Shown: positions 33,485 through 43,045, numbered from the stretch's first letter. The stretch: 64,000 nucleotides of DNA from Bacteroidales bacterium H5 (GCA_001701225.1 DAAQ01000003.1:1-64000), one strand, 5' to 3'. Made by a program: numbers and translations. The notes: a model not told the origin generated them from the sequence alone.

Positions 33485-35626
33485 TTATCTGTTGATGACT
33501 ACCTTTTTGCCGCCGATGATATAGAGTCCGGCGGGGAGATCGGATATGCGGTCGGGTGTCGCATCTCTGACGATGAGGATGCCCTGCAGGTTATAGACGT
33601 CGACAGTGGTATCTCTGCCGATGACTGGCGCTGTGATGCCCGAGCTTCCGTCCGCGATGGCTATATGGGTGTCAGCCTTGACAATGACGGTATATCTGCC
33701 ATCCTCTCCGGGCTGGATTTCCTGATTGTCGACCTTGACCGAGAGGAGGCTTTCGGCTACAGTCGGGGCAATTGTAATCTCTGTCCCGGGAAGCACTGCG
33801 ACCGGATCGATGGTGTTCACTACAGGTGTGAGACGGTCTGCCACGATATAGGGTACAGTCTCGGGCGCAATCTCAAATGTGACATTGAGCAGGGTCTGCT
33901 CGCTCTGGAACACCTTGATGACGGGATATTCAGGCAACTGGCTGAGAGCGGGATATGAGCCATACTCATTCTCAACTGTCTCATTGTTGAGGTAGACGAC
34001 AGGTGTAGGATAGAAGCCAAGGCCGAAGGGACAGTCAGAGTCTGCGTATGTGAACTCTGTATAGCCGGCCACGGGAGTATAGTCTTTCTGCTGGTCGGAA
34101 TATTGGCCGAGAGAGAGGTAGGTGTACTGCCATTCGGCATCTTCGAGATAGAGCACGGCCTTCTTGTCGCGGACGAATGGAGCCGACTGGACGTCAATGA
34201 CCATACCGTCGCCTGTGATGTATAGAGGTGGATATGCCTCCTCGCCGTTGAGCGTCACACCGAGTATCTGATATCCGTCTTTGGCCTTGATGCTGAGATA
34301 AGGATTGGATTTCGGAATCTCGAGAGTGTTCTCAGTACCTGTGAGCGTGAAGGTGTTGTCGGGAGTCTGCGTCCAGCCTACGTAGGCGGTTATCTGCTCG
34401 GGGTCGTTGCATCGCAAGGTGATGGTGAAGGGCATTATCTTTTCGGCAGTGACCACATAGCTGTATCCCCCTTCCTCTGTGATAAGGGTCGAGTATGAGT
34501 CGTATGCCGACACTGTATGGCCATTCTCGCTGAGCTCGACATTGAAATTGTCGGTGTTGAGGTAGAGCGCGAGACGCTGCCCAAGCTTTGCTGTGAAACC
34601 GGGATTGCGCCATGTGTCTCCGGGCACTGTCTCGCCGTCGAGTGTGAGACGTGTTATGGCGCCCTCGGTGCCTTCGTTGGCGAATGTCACACTCACGGGC
34701 ACCTCGATTTCAGGATACTCGGTATAGATCTTGATGGTGCTTCCGCTCTGGGTCGGGGTGACGCGGAATGTTGAGCCCTGGCTTGGCACGCTTACGCCGT
34801 CAAGCTCGACCTTATAGAGCGATGAGTTGTAATCAGCACTCATCACGCTTAGCGGAATCTCGGTCGAAGGGTTGTAACGCACCTCTGTCGGCTCTGTTGC
34901 CGACAGAGGTATGTTGTCATACGAATTGTTGCGGCGCAGGGTCACCTTGGCAGGGTCACCGACAACCTCTACAAGCACGAAATCAGTGCGCGAGGCGTTG
35001 ATGTCGTATGCCTCGACAGTGATTGTGTTCATGCCGGGGTTGAGCGAGTAGTGTGACAGCGTGTATGATGTCACGCCACCCGAATACAGCATCTCGGCGC
35101 CGCTCTCACTCTTTACAGAGGCAAGTGCATAGCCGTCGAGAGCGTTGATGACCGTACTGCCATAGTCCTGTATGGGAGTGATTTCCCACTTTCCGTCGCT
35201 GTTCTTGTCAGCGCCATACATGGTGTTGTCGCTCACGAGATACACCTGAGCCGGGTCACCGACGACTGTGAGTCCCTTGGGCTGCTTGACATCGGTGGTC
35301 AGTGACACGACACCTCCGTCGGGGAGCGCGTCATAGTCGAGATAGGTGCCGTCGACAACACCGCTGATGAGATTTGTGCCACTGTCAGTCGTCGCACCCG
35401 TAAGCACGAAGCCGCTGTTTACGCCGACAGACACACCCGAATAGGACGGGAGGTTGAGGGTAGCCGAGTTGTTGGCATCCCATGCCACAGGATTGTAGTT
35501 GTTGGGGTCGCGCACGAAAGCCGCCTCAGGATTGTCGATGGTAAACGTCACCGTCTTCTGGGCTGTCGCCGTCAGCGAGACAAGGCTCACCATCAACAAA
35601 GTCAGGATTGAGTAAAACTTTGTCAT
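33485..35626 (-). CDS. Large secreted beta-rich protein with T9SS-like tail, unknown
   Basis: A 713-residue exported protein with signal peptide MTKFYSILTLLMVSLVSLTATAQ. It is Ser/Thr/Tyr-rich and beta-predicted, with repeated units of the form VVGDPAxVxLxxxNxx (about residues 115, 220) and YVVTAEKIMPFTITL / YTVIVKADTHIAIADG. The C-terminus (VDVYNLQGILIVRDATPD, LPAGLYIIGGKKVVINR) has the pattern of type IX sorting domains. A good promoter stands 40 nt upstream. No family recognised; probably surface-exposed or secreted. The LRR protein gene follows after 100 bp and may be cotranscribed. Confidence 0.7.
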   Translation of the reverse strand: MTKFYSILTLLMVSLVSLTATAQKTVTFTIDNPEAAFVRDPNNYNPVAWDANNSATLNLPSYSGVSVGVNSGFVLTGATTDSGTNLISGVVDGTYLDYDALPDGGVVSLTTDVKQPKGLTVVGDPAQVYLVSDNTMYGADKNSDGKWEITPIQDYGSTVINALDGYALASVKSESGAEMLYSGGVTSYTLSHYSLNPGMNTITVEAYDINASRTDFVLVEVVGDPAKVTLRRNNSYDNIPLSATEPTEVRYNPSTEIPLSVMSADYNSSLYKVELDGVSVPSQGSTFRVTPTQSGSTIKIYTEYPEIEVPVSVTFANEGTEGAITRLTLDGETVPGDTWRNPGFTAKLGQRLALYLNTDNFNVELSENGHTVSAYDSYSTLITEEGGYSYVVTAEKIMPFTITLRCNDPEQITAYVGWTQTPDNTFTLTGTENTLEIPKSNPYLSIKAKDGYQILGVTLNGEEAYPPLYITGDGMVIDVQSAPFVRDKKAVLYLEDAEWQYTYLSLGQYSDQQKDYTPVAGYTEFTYADSDCPFGLGFYPTPVVYLNNETVENEYGSYPALSQLPEYPVIKVFQSEQTLLNVTFEIAPETVPYIVADRLTPVVNTIDPVAVLPGTEITIAPTVAESLLSVKVDNQEIQPGEDGRYTVIVKADTHIAIADGSSGITAPVIGRDTTVDVYNLQGILIVRDATPDRISDLPAGLYIIGGKKVVINR

Positions 35627-35665
35627 TTAAAACTATTTTTAGTTACTATATTTAACATTCTGCTG

Positions 35666-35673
35666 CAAAATTA
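35666..35673 (-). promoter_or_regulatory. Promoter of the 33485-35626 gene
   Basis: TAATTTTG on the minus strand with TTG 19 nt upstream, 39 nt before the ATG at 35626. Confidence 0.65.
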
Positions 35674-35765
35674 TGAAAAATAATTAACGCGGCAATAAAT
35701 TTTTCGGTTTTTATGGTAAAAAATTCTGTAAAATCTTTGAGAGGGGAGCTATATAACTCTTTCTT

Positions 35766-35818
35766 CATACAAACAGAATCGGCCATCTTGTCATAAGATG
35801 GCCGATTCTGTTTGTATG
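35766..35818 (-). terminator. Strong hairpin closing the tubulin-cassette region
   Basis: A perfect 24-bp inverted repeat (35766-35789 and 35795-35818) with the loop GTCAT, 12 nt past the stop at 35831. It probably ends the transcript coming from the right. Confidence 0.8.
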
Positions 35819-35830
35819 ATATGGATTAGG

Positions 35831-36274
35831 TCAGTCGATTGAGCCGCGCATTTTCAAGACCCTGAGGAGGTTGAAATTGTTAAGCTCAACTATATAGTGG
35901 TAGACCTCTTTGTTAGAAGGCGAGTTTTCGAGCTGTACATCCTTGAAATATGACACGAATGTCTTGGTCTTGGGATTTACGAGCGATCTCGCGAACGCAT
36001 CATTCGGGTTGGCGACCAAAGGGGCTCCGTCATTGTAGTTCTCCACTCCGTCAAAGAGAATGGCGTTCAGCACCTCCCTGCATGCCAGGTCTTCGGGCTT
36101 GAGTTTAGCTTTGCCATCGACCGTCACTATCTCAGTGGTCTTTACAGGTGTCGAGACTGCGAAAATACGGGTGTTTCCATTGACACCGGTGCTCTCCAGA
36201 TAGGTGACATCGGGTTTCTGGGCCGATACGGCAACGCCGATACAAGCGACGATAAACGAAAGCAATAATCTCAT
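35831..36274 (-). CDS. Small exported protein, unknown
   Basis: A 147-residue protein with signal peptide MRLLLSFIVACIGVAVSA. The mature part (DVTYLESTGVNGNTRIFAV, ACREVLNAILFDGVENYNDG, KTFVSYFKDVQLENSPSN) is mixed alpha/beta; no family recognised. It follows the 36285-37943 gene by 10 bp and ends at a strong terminator, so it is the last gene of that unit. The conserved-looking phrase about an inducible calculated valued output is absent; nothing hints at an enzyme. Confidence 0.6.
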   Translation of the reverse strand: MRLLLSFIVACIGVAVSAQKPDVTYLESTGVNGNTRIFAVSTPVKTTEIVTVDGKAKLKPEDLACREVLNAILFDGVENYNDGAPLVANPNDAFARSLVNPKTKTFVSYFKDVQLENSPSNKEVYHYIVELNNFNLLRVLKMRGSID

Positions 36275-36284
36275 GCCGCCCTGC

Positions 36285-37943
36285 TTAGTTATTGCGGTTC
36301 AGGAAATTCAGGCCCTTGTCGAGGAAATCGTAGCTTGCCTTAGAGATGAGGACGATGTTTGTGTTCTCGTCTGAGTTTTGCAGCAGCTCGAACAGCTTCT
36401 CGTCGCCGTTATTTTTGCCCTTGACCTTGAGGATAGCCTCGTTTGCGGTGAGACCATCCTTCTCTACCTTGCCTTCTCCAAGAAGGAAGCGTGAATCAGC
36501 ACCACCCTCGGCACGCTGCTCGAAGATGTCGAAGGTCATACCCTTCTTCAGGCCCATGTCTGTGCCTTGGTCGATACGTACTTTCTTGACGGATTTCTTC
36601 TTCTCGTTAACCTCTTCCTGGACGATGATGGATGCTGCGACGGGGAAGAGATCCTCGCTGAACTTCTGCACACGGTTGTCCATCAGACCGAGGGCATCCA
36701 GGTTGGCTTTGGCCTGGCTCTCTGTCGAGCTGCCAAGTCCGTGCATTGATTTCATGTCGATCCAGCGGTCGTTGACGACATCGTATCCGGCAAGTGTGTA
36801 GAGGATTTCAGACTTGTAGGTTGTCTTGCCTTCCTTGTCCTTCTCGGTCGATGTGAACAGTTTGTCAATGGTTATCTCGATGAGGCCGTCGACACTGTTG
36901 CGGGCTGATTCCACGTTAGGGAAGAGTGTGGTCACGAGATTGATGGTAGGCACATTGGCCATGCCGGTGACGACAGCCGTCTGGAATGCCTCGGTGTGCT
37001 GGGCGAACTTATTGTCGTTTACCGCGATAGGGAGGAATCCGACCCTTGGTTTGGTTGTGCGGTAGAACGGGTCGAGATAGTGGGGGCGTCCCTCGTTGGT
37101 GAACATCTTGTCGAGGCCCTGGAAATTGCTGTGGAGGAAACCGCTTCTCGAGCGCGATGTCGCTTCGATCGTATATGTGCCGTCGACATTCTGGATAAGC
37201 TGCGAGATGATCTTGTTGTCTTCCTTCTTGCCGTTGATCGAGAGGATCGACTCGAACTCGTTCAGCACCTGCTCGCACTTTGCTACACCTATCGGCTCCC
37301 TCTGGTCGCCTGTGACCTTGAAGAGCTCGAAAGCCTGGTTCTTGCGTGTGCCGTCTTTCGACCCGAGGTCAACGCGCACGGTCTTGACGATGTTTTTCTT
37401 GTCGGTCTGTTCGGGCTGGGTCACCTCGCCGGTGATGCTGAATGCATCGTCGGTCATGTCGGTCATGTCATAGTCGAAATTGTTGGTGGCATTGAACAGG
37501 GCTACCGATTTGTCCTTGTTGGTCGCCTTGGGGAGAAGGGTTGTCTTGAACACCTCATCGCCGAGCATGGCGCGCTGTATGATGATTTTTGTCTTGAGGG
37601 CTCCCTCCCAGTCGGGATCCCTTTTCTGCGAGCTTACTACGCCGAGGAGGTTGCCGAGTGTGCCGGCTTCGGTGATCGGTGTCTCTTCGAGGACGATAGT
37701 CATGATGTAGTCATACTTGGATGCGTCGGACGACCCGGGGATAATCTTGCCGGCGCCAGATGAGGCGGCGATGGTCTTTGCCTTTGTCAGGCCCAGAAGG
37801 GCCTTCTTGTAGAGGCGCTTGGCTATCACGGCATCGGCTTTTGCCTCGTTCTCGAGGGGATTGACGTAGACGGTTTTCACTTCCGCGATTGCCGAGGCGG
37901 CTGCCACGAGAGCGCACACAAGGAAAATAAAGATTTTTTTCAT
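36285..37943 (-). CDS. Exported protein with two FlgT-C/CsgG-like repeats
   Basis: A 552-residue exported protein (signal peptide MKKIFIFLVCALVAAASAIA). Two similar segments stand out: KTVRVDLGSKDGTRKNQAFELFK...ESILSINGKKED and KKVRIDQGTDMGLKKGMTFDIFE...EAILKVKGKNNG, each a V-x-x-G-x-x-x-G-x-x-x-G-x-x-F-x-(L/I)-(F) barrel-like unit reminiscent of FlgT C-terminal domains. The N-terminal part and the middle (YDYIMTIVLEETPI, RPHYLDPFYRTTKPRVGFLP) resemble lipoprotein partners of the CsgG/LpoB type. Periplasmic scaffold is a guess. It lies 269 bp after the seven-gene tubulin-like operon, with no promoter box seen in that gap. Confidence 0.6.
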   Translation of the reverse strand: MKKIFIFLVCALVAAASAIAEVKTVYVNPLENEAKADAVIAKRLYKKALLGLTKAKTIAASSGAGKIIPGSSDASKYDYIMTIVLEETPITEAGTLGNLLGVVSSQKRDPDWEGALKTKIIIQRAMLGDEVFKTTLLPKATNKDKSVALFNATNNFDYDMTDMTDDAFSITGEVTQPEQTDKKNIVKTVRVDLGSKDGTRKNQAFELFKVTGDQREPIGVAKCEQVLNEFESILSINGKKEDNKIISQLIQNVDGTYTIEATSRSRSGFLHSNFQGLDKMFTNEGRPHYLDPFYRTTKPRVGFLPIAVNDNKFAQHTEAFQTAVVTGMANVPTINLVTTLFPNVESARNSVDGLIEITIDKLFTSTEKDKEGKTTYKSEILYTLAGYDVVNDRWIDMKSMHGLGSSTESQAKANLDALGLMDNRVQKFSEDLFPVAASIIVQEEVNEKKKSVKKVRIDQGTDMGLKKGMTFDIFEQRAEGGADSRFLLGEGKVEKDGLTANEAILKVKGKNNGDEKLFELLQNSDENTNIVLISKASYDFLDKGLNFLNRNN

Positions 37944-38212
37944 TGTATTGATTGGGTTAGAAGATATTGTTTGACTGTTTTGCGGATAAAGCGCTGCAGG
38001 CTTCATCCTGCATGTCGTTTTTTTGAAACTCTGTCTTTCTCTTTTTCAGAGGCCGGGCGGATTGGAGTTTCGTGCCACCGCGCAGGCTGTGAGGTGTCCT
38101 TGATTTGCACCCTACCACGGTTGGAGAGGGCACGGACAGGGGTGGGGAATGAACCCGGAAATCATTGTCCGATACGGTTGGTGTTTCTGTGAGTGTTTAT
38201 TCTATCTGATGG

Positions 38213-39385
38213 TTAATTGTCCTGAACGAGCCTGAAGGAGATTTTCGGCGAGCTCTTGTCAGGCTGTTTGCGCCAGCGGAAAACGTTCATTTTGTAGACA
38301 GGGTCGTCGTCACTGTATTCAGAGCCTCCCCTCACCGAGCGCATCACACCCTCTTCGGGACCCTGCGGGTTTGTAGTGTCGCTGATCGAGTATTTCCCGA
38401 ACCAGTCCTGACACCACTCCATTGATGTGCCCAGGTCGGACACGCCAAGCTTATGGCCATGTTGAGACAGGTATTCCCATTCGGCCTCGGTGGGCAGGCG
38501 GAATTCCTTGCCTGTCTTGGCATTGAGTGACGAGATGAAGTCCTGAATCTCGTCATAGCTCACGTCTACCACCTGTCCGGCATTACCCTTGATGCGGCTG
38601 TCGGCCTCACCCATCACTTTTTCCCAAAGGTCGACGCTCACAAGCATGCTTCCGACCGAGAACGGACGCAGGTTGACTTTGTGGACCGGCTTTGTGTAGT
38701 AGAACAGGGGACTGCCCATCGAGAACGATGCTGCCTCGACGGGTACCATTCCATAGCCCACGCCGTCGACCGAGAGCGCCCCGGCCTCAAAGAGATTGAT
38801 GATGACGTCTAATGTCTGGCCCATGGGGATGTCAATCTGTCTTGACTGCGGGTCATAGCCGTCGGCCCTGAGCTCTACCTGATGGATACCGGGATCCCCG
38901 GTATATGTGAATGGGGTGCCGTCGCTGACCTTGCTGCCGTCGACATAGATGTCGGCATGAGGCACGTTGCTGGTGATATGGAGATTCCCCTTGTATTTCT
39001 CACTGTCGGGCCTCTGTATCGACATTACATAGGTATTCTTGGCTTTCAGAGGTTCCGGGAATTTGTAGTGGAGAGGAGTGAAACGTTTTGTCTTTATGGT
39101 GACCGATTTCACACCCTCCATGAAATAGACCCAATATTCGTTGTCCTTGAATTCCTGTTTGAGTACCCACTTGCTGTCGAATGTGGCATTTGGCTCGACA
39201 AGACCGACCCTGACAAGTGCGAACGGAATTGTATCGCCGTCAATGGTTATGGGCTGCTGGTCATTGAGGCGATATGCAGTGATGTCTCCGTCCTTGACAG
39301 CACATTCTTCTCCGACTGAAAGCTGTGCATATAGACACAGGTGGCTTACTATTGAAAGAAAGAGGATAAGCAGGTAGCGTTTCAT
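38213..39385 (-). CDS. Exported PEGA-SUMF1 (FGE-like) domain protein
   Basis: A 390-residue exported protein (signal peptide MKRYLLILFLSIVSHLCLYAQ). Residues ~130-200 are a PEGA domain (GNLHITSNVPHADIYVDGSK, HQVELRADGYDPQSRQIDIPMG). Residues ~205-388 are a formylglycine-generating-enzyme-type fold: MVPVEAASFSMGS, EFRLPTEAEWEYLSQHG, RSVRGGSEYSDDD, KISFRLVQDN. It lacks an obvious active-site Cys pair of true FGE, so it is more likely a binding/structural C-type-lectin-like domain, as in GldJ/GldK. Last gene of the seven-gene tubulin-like operon, 30 bp after the NTF2-like gene. Confidence 0.75.
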   Translation of the reverse strand: MKRYLLILFLSIVSHLCLYAQLSVGEECAVKDGDITAYRLNDQQPITIDGDTIPFALVRVGLVEPNATFDSKWVLKQEFKDNEYWVYFMEGVKSVTIKTKRFTPLHYKFPEPLKAKNTYVMSIQRPDSEKYKGNLHITSNVPHADIYVDGSKVSDGTPFTYTGDPGIHQVELRADGYDPQSRQIDIPMGQTLDVIINLFEAGALSVDGVGYGMVPVEAASFSMGSPLFYYTKPVHKVNLRPFSVGSMLVSVDLWEKVMGEADSRIKGNAGQVVDVSYDEIQDFISSLNAKTGKEFRLPTEAEWEYLSQHGHKLGVSDLGTSMEWCQDWFGKYSISDTTNPQGPEEGVMRSVRGGSEYSDDDPVYKMNVFRWRKQPDKSSPKISFRLVQDN

Positions 39386-39415
39386 GTGAAAAGAGTTCTC
39401 GGTGTATATTGTTTT

Positions 39416-40396
39416 TTACAGGTCGAATTCGGTTGTGCGGAAGCGATGTGTGTCCTCGTTGGGCTGCCATGTGCGCACATATATCTGAGGCCTTTCCTTG
39501 TCTGTGAAATCCCACAGCAGGAAGACTGTGCCGACATCGCTATAACCTGTCGAGTGCCATTCCTGTCTGACTGTGACACCATATATATTGGGGTTTATCG
39601 GGTTGCACTCGACTTCGATGTCGTCAAACTTGACATTGATATACGAGTTGGGTGCATCGAATTTCTTGAAAAGTCGATCGAGATATTCCTGCTTTGTCTG
39701 TTTGGTATATTCCACCACAGTGGCTATGCCTTTCTCAAGGGTGGTGCGCTTGCGAACACGACCGGTGATAATCAGAGCGTCATCACTGAAGATGTCGCGC
39801 ATGAACGCCTTGTTTTTCTCGCAGTAGGCTGTGCGGAACTGCTCGACGAAATGGAGTATCTGCTGGCGCTGGTCTATATCTTCGAGTGTCTTGGCACCCT
39901 TCATCATTGATGCGACCTGATGCAGACCCATGGATATGACGAAATCCGAGATACGTCCCTGCGGGTCGAAAGTAATGGTTATCTCCTGATTTCGGGCCTC
40001 CTTGTATTCGACCGGGTTGAGGGGGAGCATCTCGACCCCGATGCTCTGTATCTCATATCCGCGCAGCGCGGGCGCATGCCCGAGCCTCACGCATTTCTGT
40101 ATGATGTCGTCGTCAAAGGTGCGCATCCTCACATTCTCCCATATCTGCATCAGGCTCAATGAAGCTTCTTCCGAAATCTCGACTCCGTTGAAGTCTATGC
40201 TTGGGGATTTGGCCGTGGCGGCCTGGTTCATGGCTGTGAGGAGGCCGGCGATATTCCTCTCCATCCTTTGCACCGGAACCGAGGGGTCAATGCCGTCGTT
40301 GCGGTCAATCTCGAATGTGACCACATCATTGGCCACTGCGGGGAGGGTGCAGAGTATGAGCGAGAATAAGGTAGCGATTTTCTTTATCGTTGTCAT
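39416..40396 (-). CDS. Exported protein with NTF2-like domain
   Basis: A 326-residue protein from ATG 40396 (MTTIKKIATLFSLILCTLPAVA signal peptide). Residues ~175-310 look like an NTF2/SnoaL-type cone: FVEQFRTAYCEKNKAFMRDIFSDDALII, VEYTKQTKQEYLDRLFKKF, then INPNIYGVTVRQEWHSTGY and GTVFLLWDFTDKERPQIYVRTW. The N-terminal part is a small alpha/beta domain of unknown type. NTF2-like cones usually bind ligands or mediate assembly. It sits 8 bp after the preceding cassette gene. The longer start at 40426 would overlap that gene. Confidence 0.65.
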   Translation of the reverse strand: MTTIKKIATLFSLILCTLPAVANDVVTFEIDRNDGIDPSVPVQRMERNIAGLLTAMNQAATAKSPSIDFNGVEISEEASLSLMQIWENVRMRTFDDDIIQKCVRLGHAPALRGYEIQSIGVEMLPLNPVEYKEARNQEITITFDPQGRISDFVISMGLHQVASMMKGAKTLEDIDQRQQILHFVEQFRTAYCEKNKAFMRDIFSDDALIITGRVRKRTTLEKGIATVVEYTKQTKQEYLDRLFKKFDAPNSYINVKFDDIEVECNPINPNIYGVTVRQEWHSTGYSDVGTVFLLWDFTDKERPQIYVRTWQPNEDTHRFRTTEFDL

Positions 40397-40404
40397 ATAA
40401 TCTG

Positions 40405-41226
40405 TTATTGTGATATTTGGAACCATAAGAACTGATTGCCGCTATAGCTGTCGAGAGAGACTGTGGCACCTGACAGCAGGTCGCGGTGCTCGCGGGTGAG
40501 GGATGGAGCCAGGAATGCCGCGGGATTGCCTGAACCGTCATAGATAAGATAGAATGTATCTGTGGGACGGGGATTGGGATTGGTGTTGTTGCCCAGACGC
40601 TTTATACGGTTCTGGTTTTTATATCTGTTCAGCAGTTTCTTGGCCTCTGTCTGGCCGGGCTCGTTGACGATGTTCTCGAGCATGTCTGTCTGCCATTTTG
40701 CAAGCTCCAGCCCTTCGGTATTCAGCTTTATGGCATTTTGAACGGCAGGTTCGGGAGCGGGTGCCGGGGCCTCGGTACGCACATAAGCCTTACGTGCGGC
40801 TGTCGTCCCCATGGTGCTACCGTTGTCCGGCTCTTTCTTAACCTGTGGTGCGGGAGCCGGGGCCGTTACGCTCCCGGCTGCGGAAATATCTTTTTTCGAC
40901 ACATACCCGAATATGCGTGTCATGTCGCCGCGGGGCTGCACGAGATATTCCTTGCGATAGTCGGCAATATCCTTTATGATGCGTCCGTCGGTCTGCGAGG
41001 CCGGATCGGTCGCGACAAGGTATTTTGTAATCTCAATCTTCAGCAGCGCATCACAGGCAGCCTTGGCGTCTTCCTCGTTGGGTGCCGAGGAGAGGGCATA
41101 GACATATTCGCCGCTCCTCTTGATTTCGTTCATTTTTTGCGAGAACGAGACTGTCTCTTCGGCGCGGGCGCCGATGTAAGCCGTCAGGAGTGTGAGAATT
41201 GTATAAAGCCGTATATTACTGAGCAT
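40405..41226 (-). CDS. Exported protein with Ala-Pro linkers, cassette member
   Basis: A 273-residue protein with signal peptide MLSNIRLYTILTLLTAYIGARA. Residues ~25-110 form a compact helical domain (EDAKAACDALLKIEITKYLV, GDMTRIFGYVSKKDI). Two Pro/Ala linkers follow (TAPAPAPQVKKEP, APAPAPEPA), then a helical segment (GLELAKWQTDMLENIVNEPG) and a C-terminal ~60-residue domain beginning TDTFYLIYDGSGNPAAFLAP. The linkers suggest a protein that spans distance in the periplasm. No family recognised. Gaps of 8 bp on both sides place it firmly in the operon. Confidence 0.6.
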   Translation of the reverse strand: MLSNIRLYTILTLLTAYIGARAEETVSFSQKMNEIKRSGEYVYALSSAPNEEDAKAACDALLKIEITKYLVATDPASQTDGRIIKDIADYRKEYLVQPRGDMTRIFGYVSKKDISAAGSVTAPAPAPQVKKEPDNGSTMGTTAARKAYVRTEAPAPAPEPAVQNAIKLNTEGLELAKWQTDMLENIVNEPGQTEAKKLLNRYKNQNRIKRLGNNTNPNPRPTDTFYLIYDGSGNPAAFLAPSLTREHRDLLSGATVSLDSYSGNQFLWFQISQ

Positions 41227-41234
41227 GTGGGTTT

Positions 41235-42359
41235 TCAGTTTTTAAACAGGTTCTTGATATTTGAAGATGGGACGAAGGCGTTCAGTCTGGCCGAAGCTGT
41301 GCCACGGCCTGTGGCGATGCAGTCGAGCGGCAGTGACACGCGCAGTACATGGTTATATCCCGCATGGCGGTTGTGCATGATGACAAGTATGTCGGCGAGC
41401 CCTGTGCCCTCACTGTCTACAGACAGTATTCCGACGTATGGCGTGCAGCCGCCCTGCATTGCGTATGCTACGAACTTCTGTACGGTCGTCTCGATGGGCT
41501 GCGTCTTGAGACCGAAAGTCTTATGGCGTATTGAGAGCGCGATGTCGCGGGCCCGGGGTATGTCATAGCCGGTGAAGAGATTCATGATGCTCTCGACGCA
41601 GTGCGAGGTGTCGAAAACGGGGACGGACGATAGACCGTCTGTCCCGGTGGCATAATATCTTTCGGATTTTAGCTCACAGTCGAGATAGCTTCCATTATGC
41701 TCGACCCGGAGGGGGGACAGAGAGTCAGGTCCAAACCGGCCGGTCGCGGCTGTTGCGGATCCCGGCGTTGCAGTGAGCATGGTTTCGTTTATCTCGCGTG
41801 CCAGACGGCGGTCGTTCTCAAGCATCTTCCGTCCGAGTATCAGCTCATGATCTATCGGGAAGGATATGCGGCAGAGCGGACTCTGCGGGTCACCCCACAT
41901 GGCGGTGAACTGAGTCGGAGTGCTCTCGCTCGAGAATGAGATTGCCGAATCTTTCTGTATGGCGTCGATAGACCTGATGCTCCCGGTCTCAAACACGAAC
42001 CGGTCTTCGGTAAGCTGCTGTTTCACCGATTTTTGACGCTCAAGAGGCAGGCTCAGCGATAGCCAGTAACGTTCGATGAAATCGGCTATGAGGGGGATGA
42101 TGGCCCTGCTGCGCAGTGTCGGGGAGAAAATCCGGTATCCGATATGTTCCACGTACGCCCTGGAGGTGCGTATGGTGACATCTCTTTCCCCATATCTCAT
42201 CGTGAATGTCGAGTCGCACTCCGGCAGCTCGGCCGAGACGCATTTGGAAATCTCCTCAAGTCTATCCGAACGGAAATCGACGGCATCACACGGGTTTTCA
42301 ATTCCTCCGAAAATCAGAGAAATTGAAAACACAAGTGCTGTTCTGCCTGCTGCCGTCAT
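41235..42359 (-). CDS. Exported protein of unknown function, cassette member
   Basis: A 374-residue protein with an N-terminal hydrophobic stretch (TALVFSISLIFGGI) consistent with a signal peptide or anchor. No family recognised. The central part contains Tyr/Arg-rich strands (RYGERDVTIRTSRAYVEHIG, SLPLERQKSVKQQLTEDRF) and the C-terminal part a stretch (FVAYAMQGGCTPYVGILSVD, ADILVIMHNRHAGYNHVLRV) that reads as an alpha/beta core. It lies between the zinc-ribbon membrane gene (29-bp gap) and the Ala-Pro linker gene (8-bp gap), and probably works with them in the envelope. Confidence 0.55.
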   Translation of the reverse strand: MTAAGRTALVFSISLIFGGIENPCDAVDFRSDRLEEISKCVSAELPECDSTFTMRYGERDVTIRTSRAYVEHIGYRIFSPTLRSRAIIPLIADFIERYWLSLSLPLERQKSVKQQLTEDRFVFETGSIRSIDAIQKDSAISFSSESTPTQFTAMWGDPQSPLCRISFPIDHELILGRKMLENDRRLAREINETMLTATPGSATAATGRFGPDSLSPLRVEHNGSYLDCELKSERYYATGTDGLSSVPVFDTSHCVESIMNLFTGYDIPRARDIALSIRHKTFGLKTQPIETTVQKFVAYAMQGGCTPYVGILSVDSEGTGLADILVIMHNRHAGYNHVLRVSLPLDCIATGRGTASARLNAFVPSSNIKNLFKN

Positions 42360-42388
42360 CGGGAGATGGTATCGGGGTCGTGACTGGC

Positions 42389-43045
42389 TTATCTGTGGAA
42401 GCTCCGCTTTTCAGAACCCCGCTGCCAATATCCGCTGACAAGCTCACCATTCTTGAACTTGGTTCGTGTTATCACGTCGCCTGGCATGAGTTCGATAGAC
42501 TCGTGAGCCGCATTCCTGAGGTTGAGGGTATATCTGCGTGTCACGGTAATCTCGCCTCCGAGACCGTCTGCCGGTCCGCTGTATGTCCCGTAAGGAACGG
42601 TTATGGCTGCTTTCTGCCTGGGTTTGGGCTGGGGTTCGGGTTCGGGCCCGGGCGGGAGAGGCGGGGCCACTGTGTCGATGCCCTCCCTGGCGGTATCTAT
42701 CGGTTCTTGGCCGGTGTTGACACCGGTTGAGTCAGTCCCTCCGGTCTCGACCGGAGGTGTTTCCGGGTCTGACGTGACTTCCCTGTTACATGAGGGTAAA
42801 TTGGTCCAGAGCAGAAAGACGAGGACGGCTATCAGGGCGATAGAGACACCGATGATGATTTTGCCGTACTTGTCCCTGAATGACCTCGGCGGAGGACATT
42901 CGCGCAGGGGTTTCTGACATTCTTCGCAGACGAAATCCTTTCGCGATGCAATCTGCTGCACCTCTTTTGACTTGCATTTCGAGCATGAGTCGTTCAGGCA
43001 GATGCCGTAGCGGTAACGCAAGTGTTCTTTTCTATTTGCTGGCAT
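42389..43045 (-). CDS. Zinc-ribbon single-pass membrane protein, cassette member
   Basis: A 218-residue protein. Cys16, Cys21, Cys24, Cys40, Cys43 and Cys50 form one or two zinc-ribbon knuckles (CSKC, CEEC). One TM spans ~62-81 (IIIGVSIALIAVLVFLLW). After it come a Pro-rich linker (PPLPPGPEPEPQPKPRQK) and a C-terminal MORN-like beta segment (VPYGTYSGPADGLGGEITV, GDVITRTKFKNGELVSGYW). By the positive-inside rule the ribbon is cytoplasmic and the C-terminal domain periplasmic, so the protein can connect the cytosolic tubulin-like GTPase encoded just upstream (34-bp gap) with the exported partners encoded downstream. Confidence 0.7.
   Translation of the reverse strand: MPANRKEHLRYRYGICLNDSCSKCKSKEVQQIASRKDFVCEECQKPLRECPPPRSFRDKYGKIIIGVSIALIAVLVFLLWTNLPSCNREVTSDPETPPVETGGTDSTGVNTGQEPIDTAREGIDTVAPPLPPGPEPEPQPKPRQKAAITVPYGTYSGPADGLGGEITVTRRYTLNLRNAAHESIELMPGDVITRTKFKNGELVSGYWQRGSEKRSFHR

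Noticed and set aside
37944..38212. Possible promoter or small RNA in the 269-bp gap after the PEGA-SUMF1 gene
   Set aside because: No TAnnTTTG box or strong hairpin was found on the minus strand; left as a leader or spacer.
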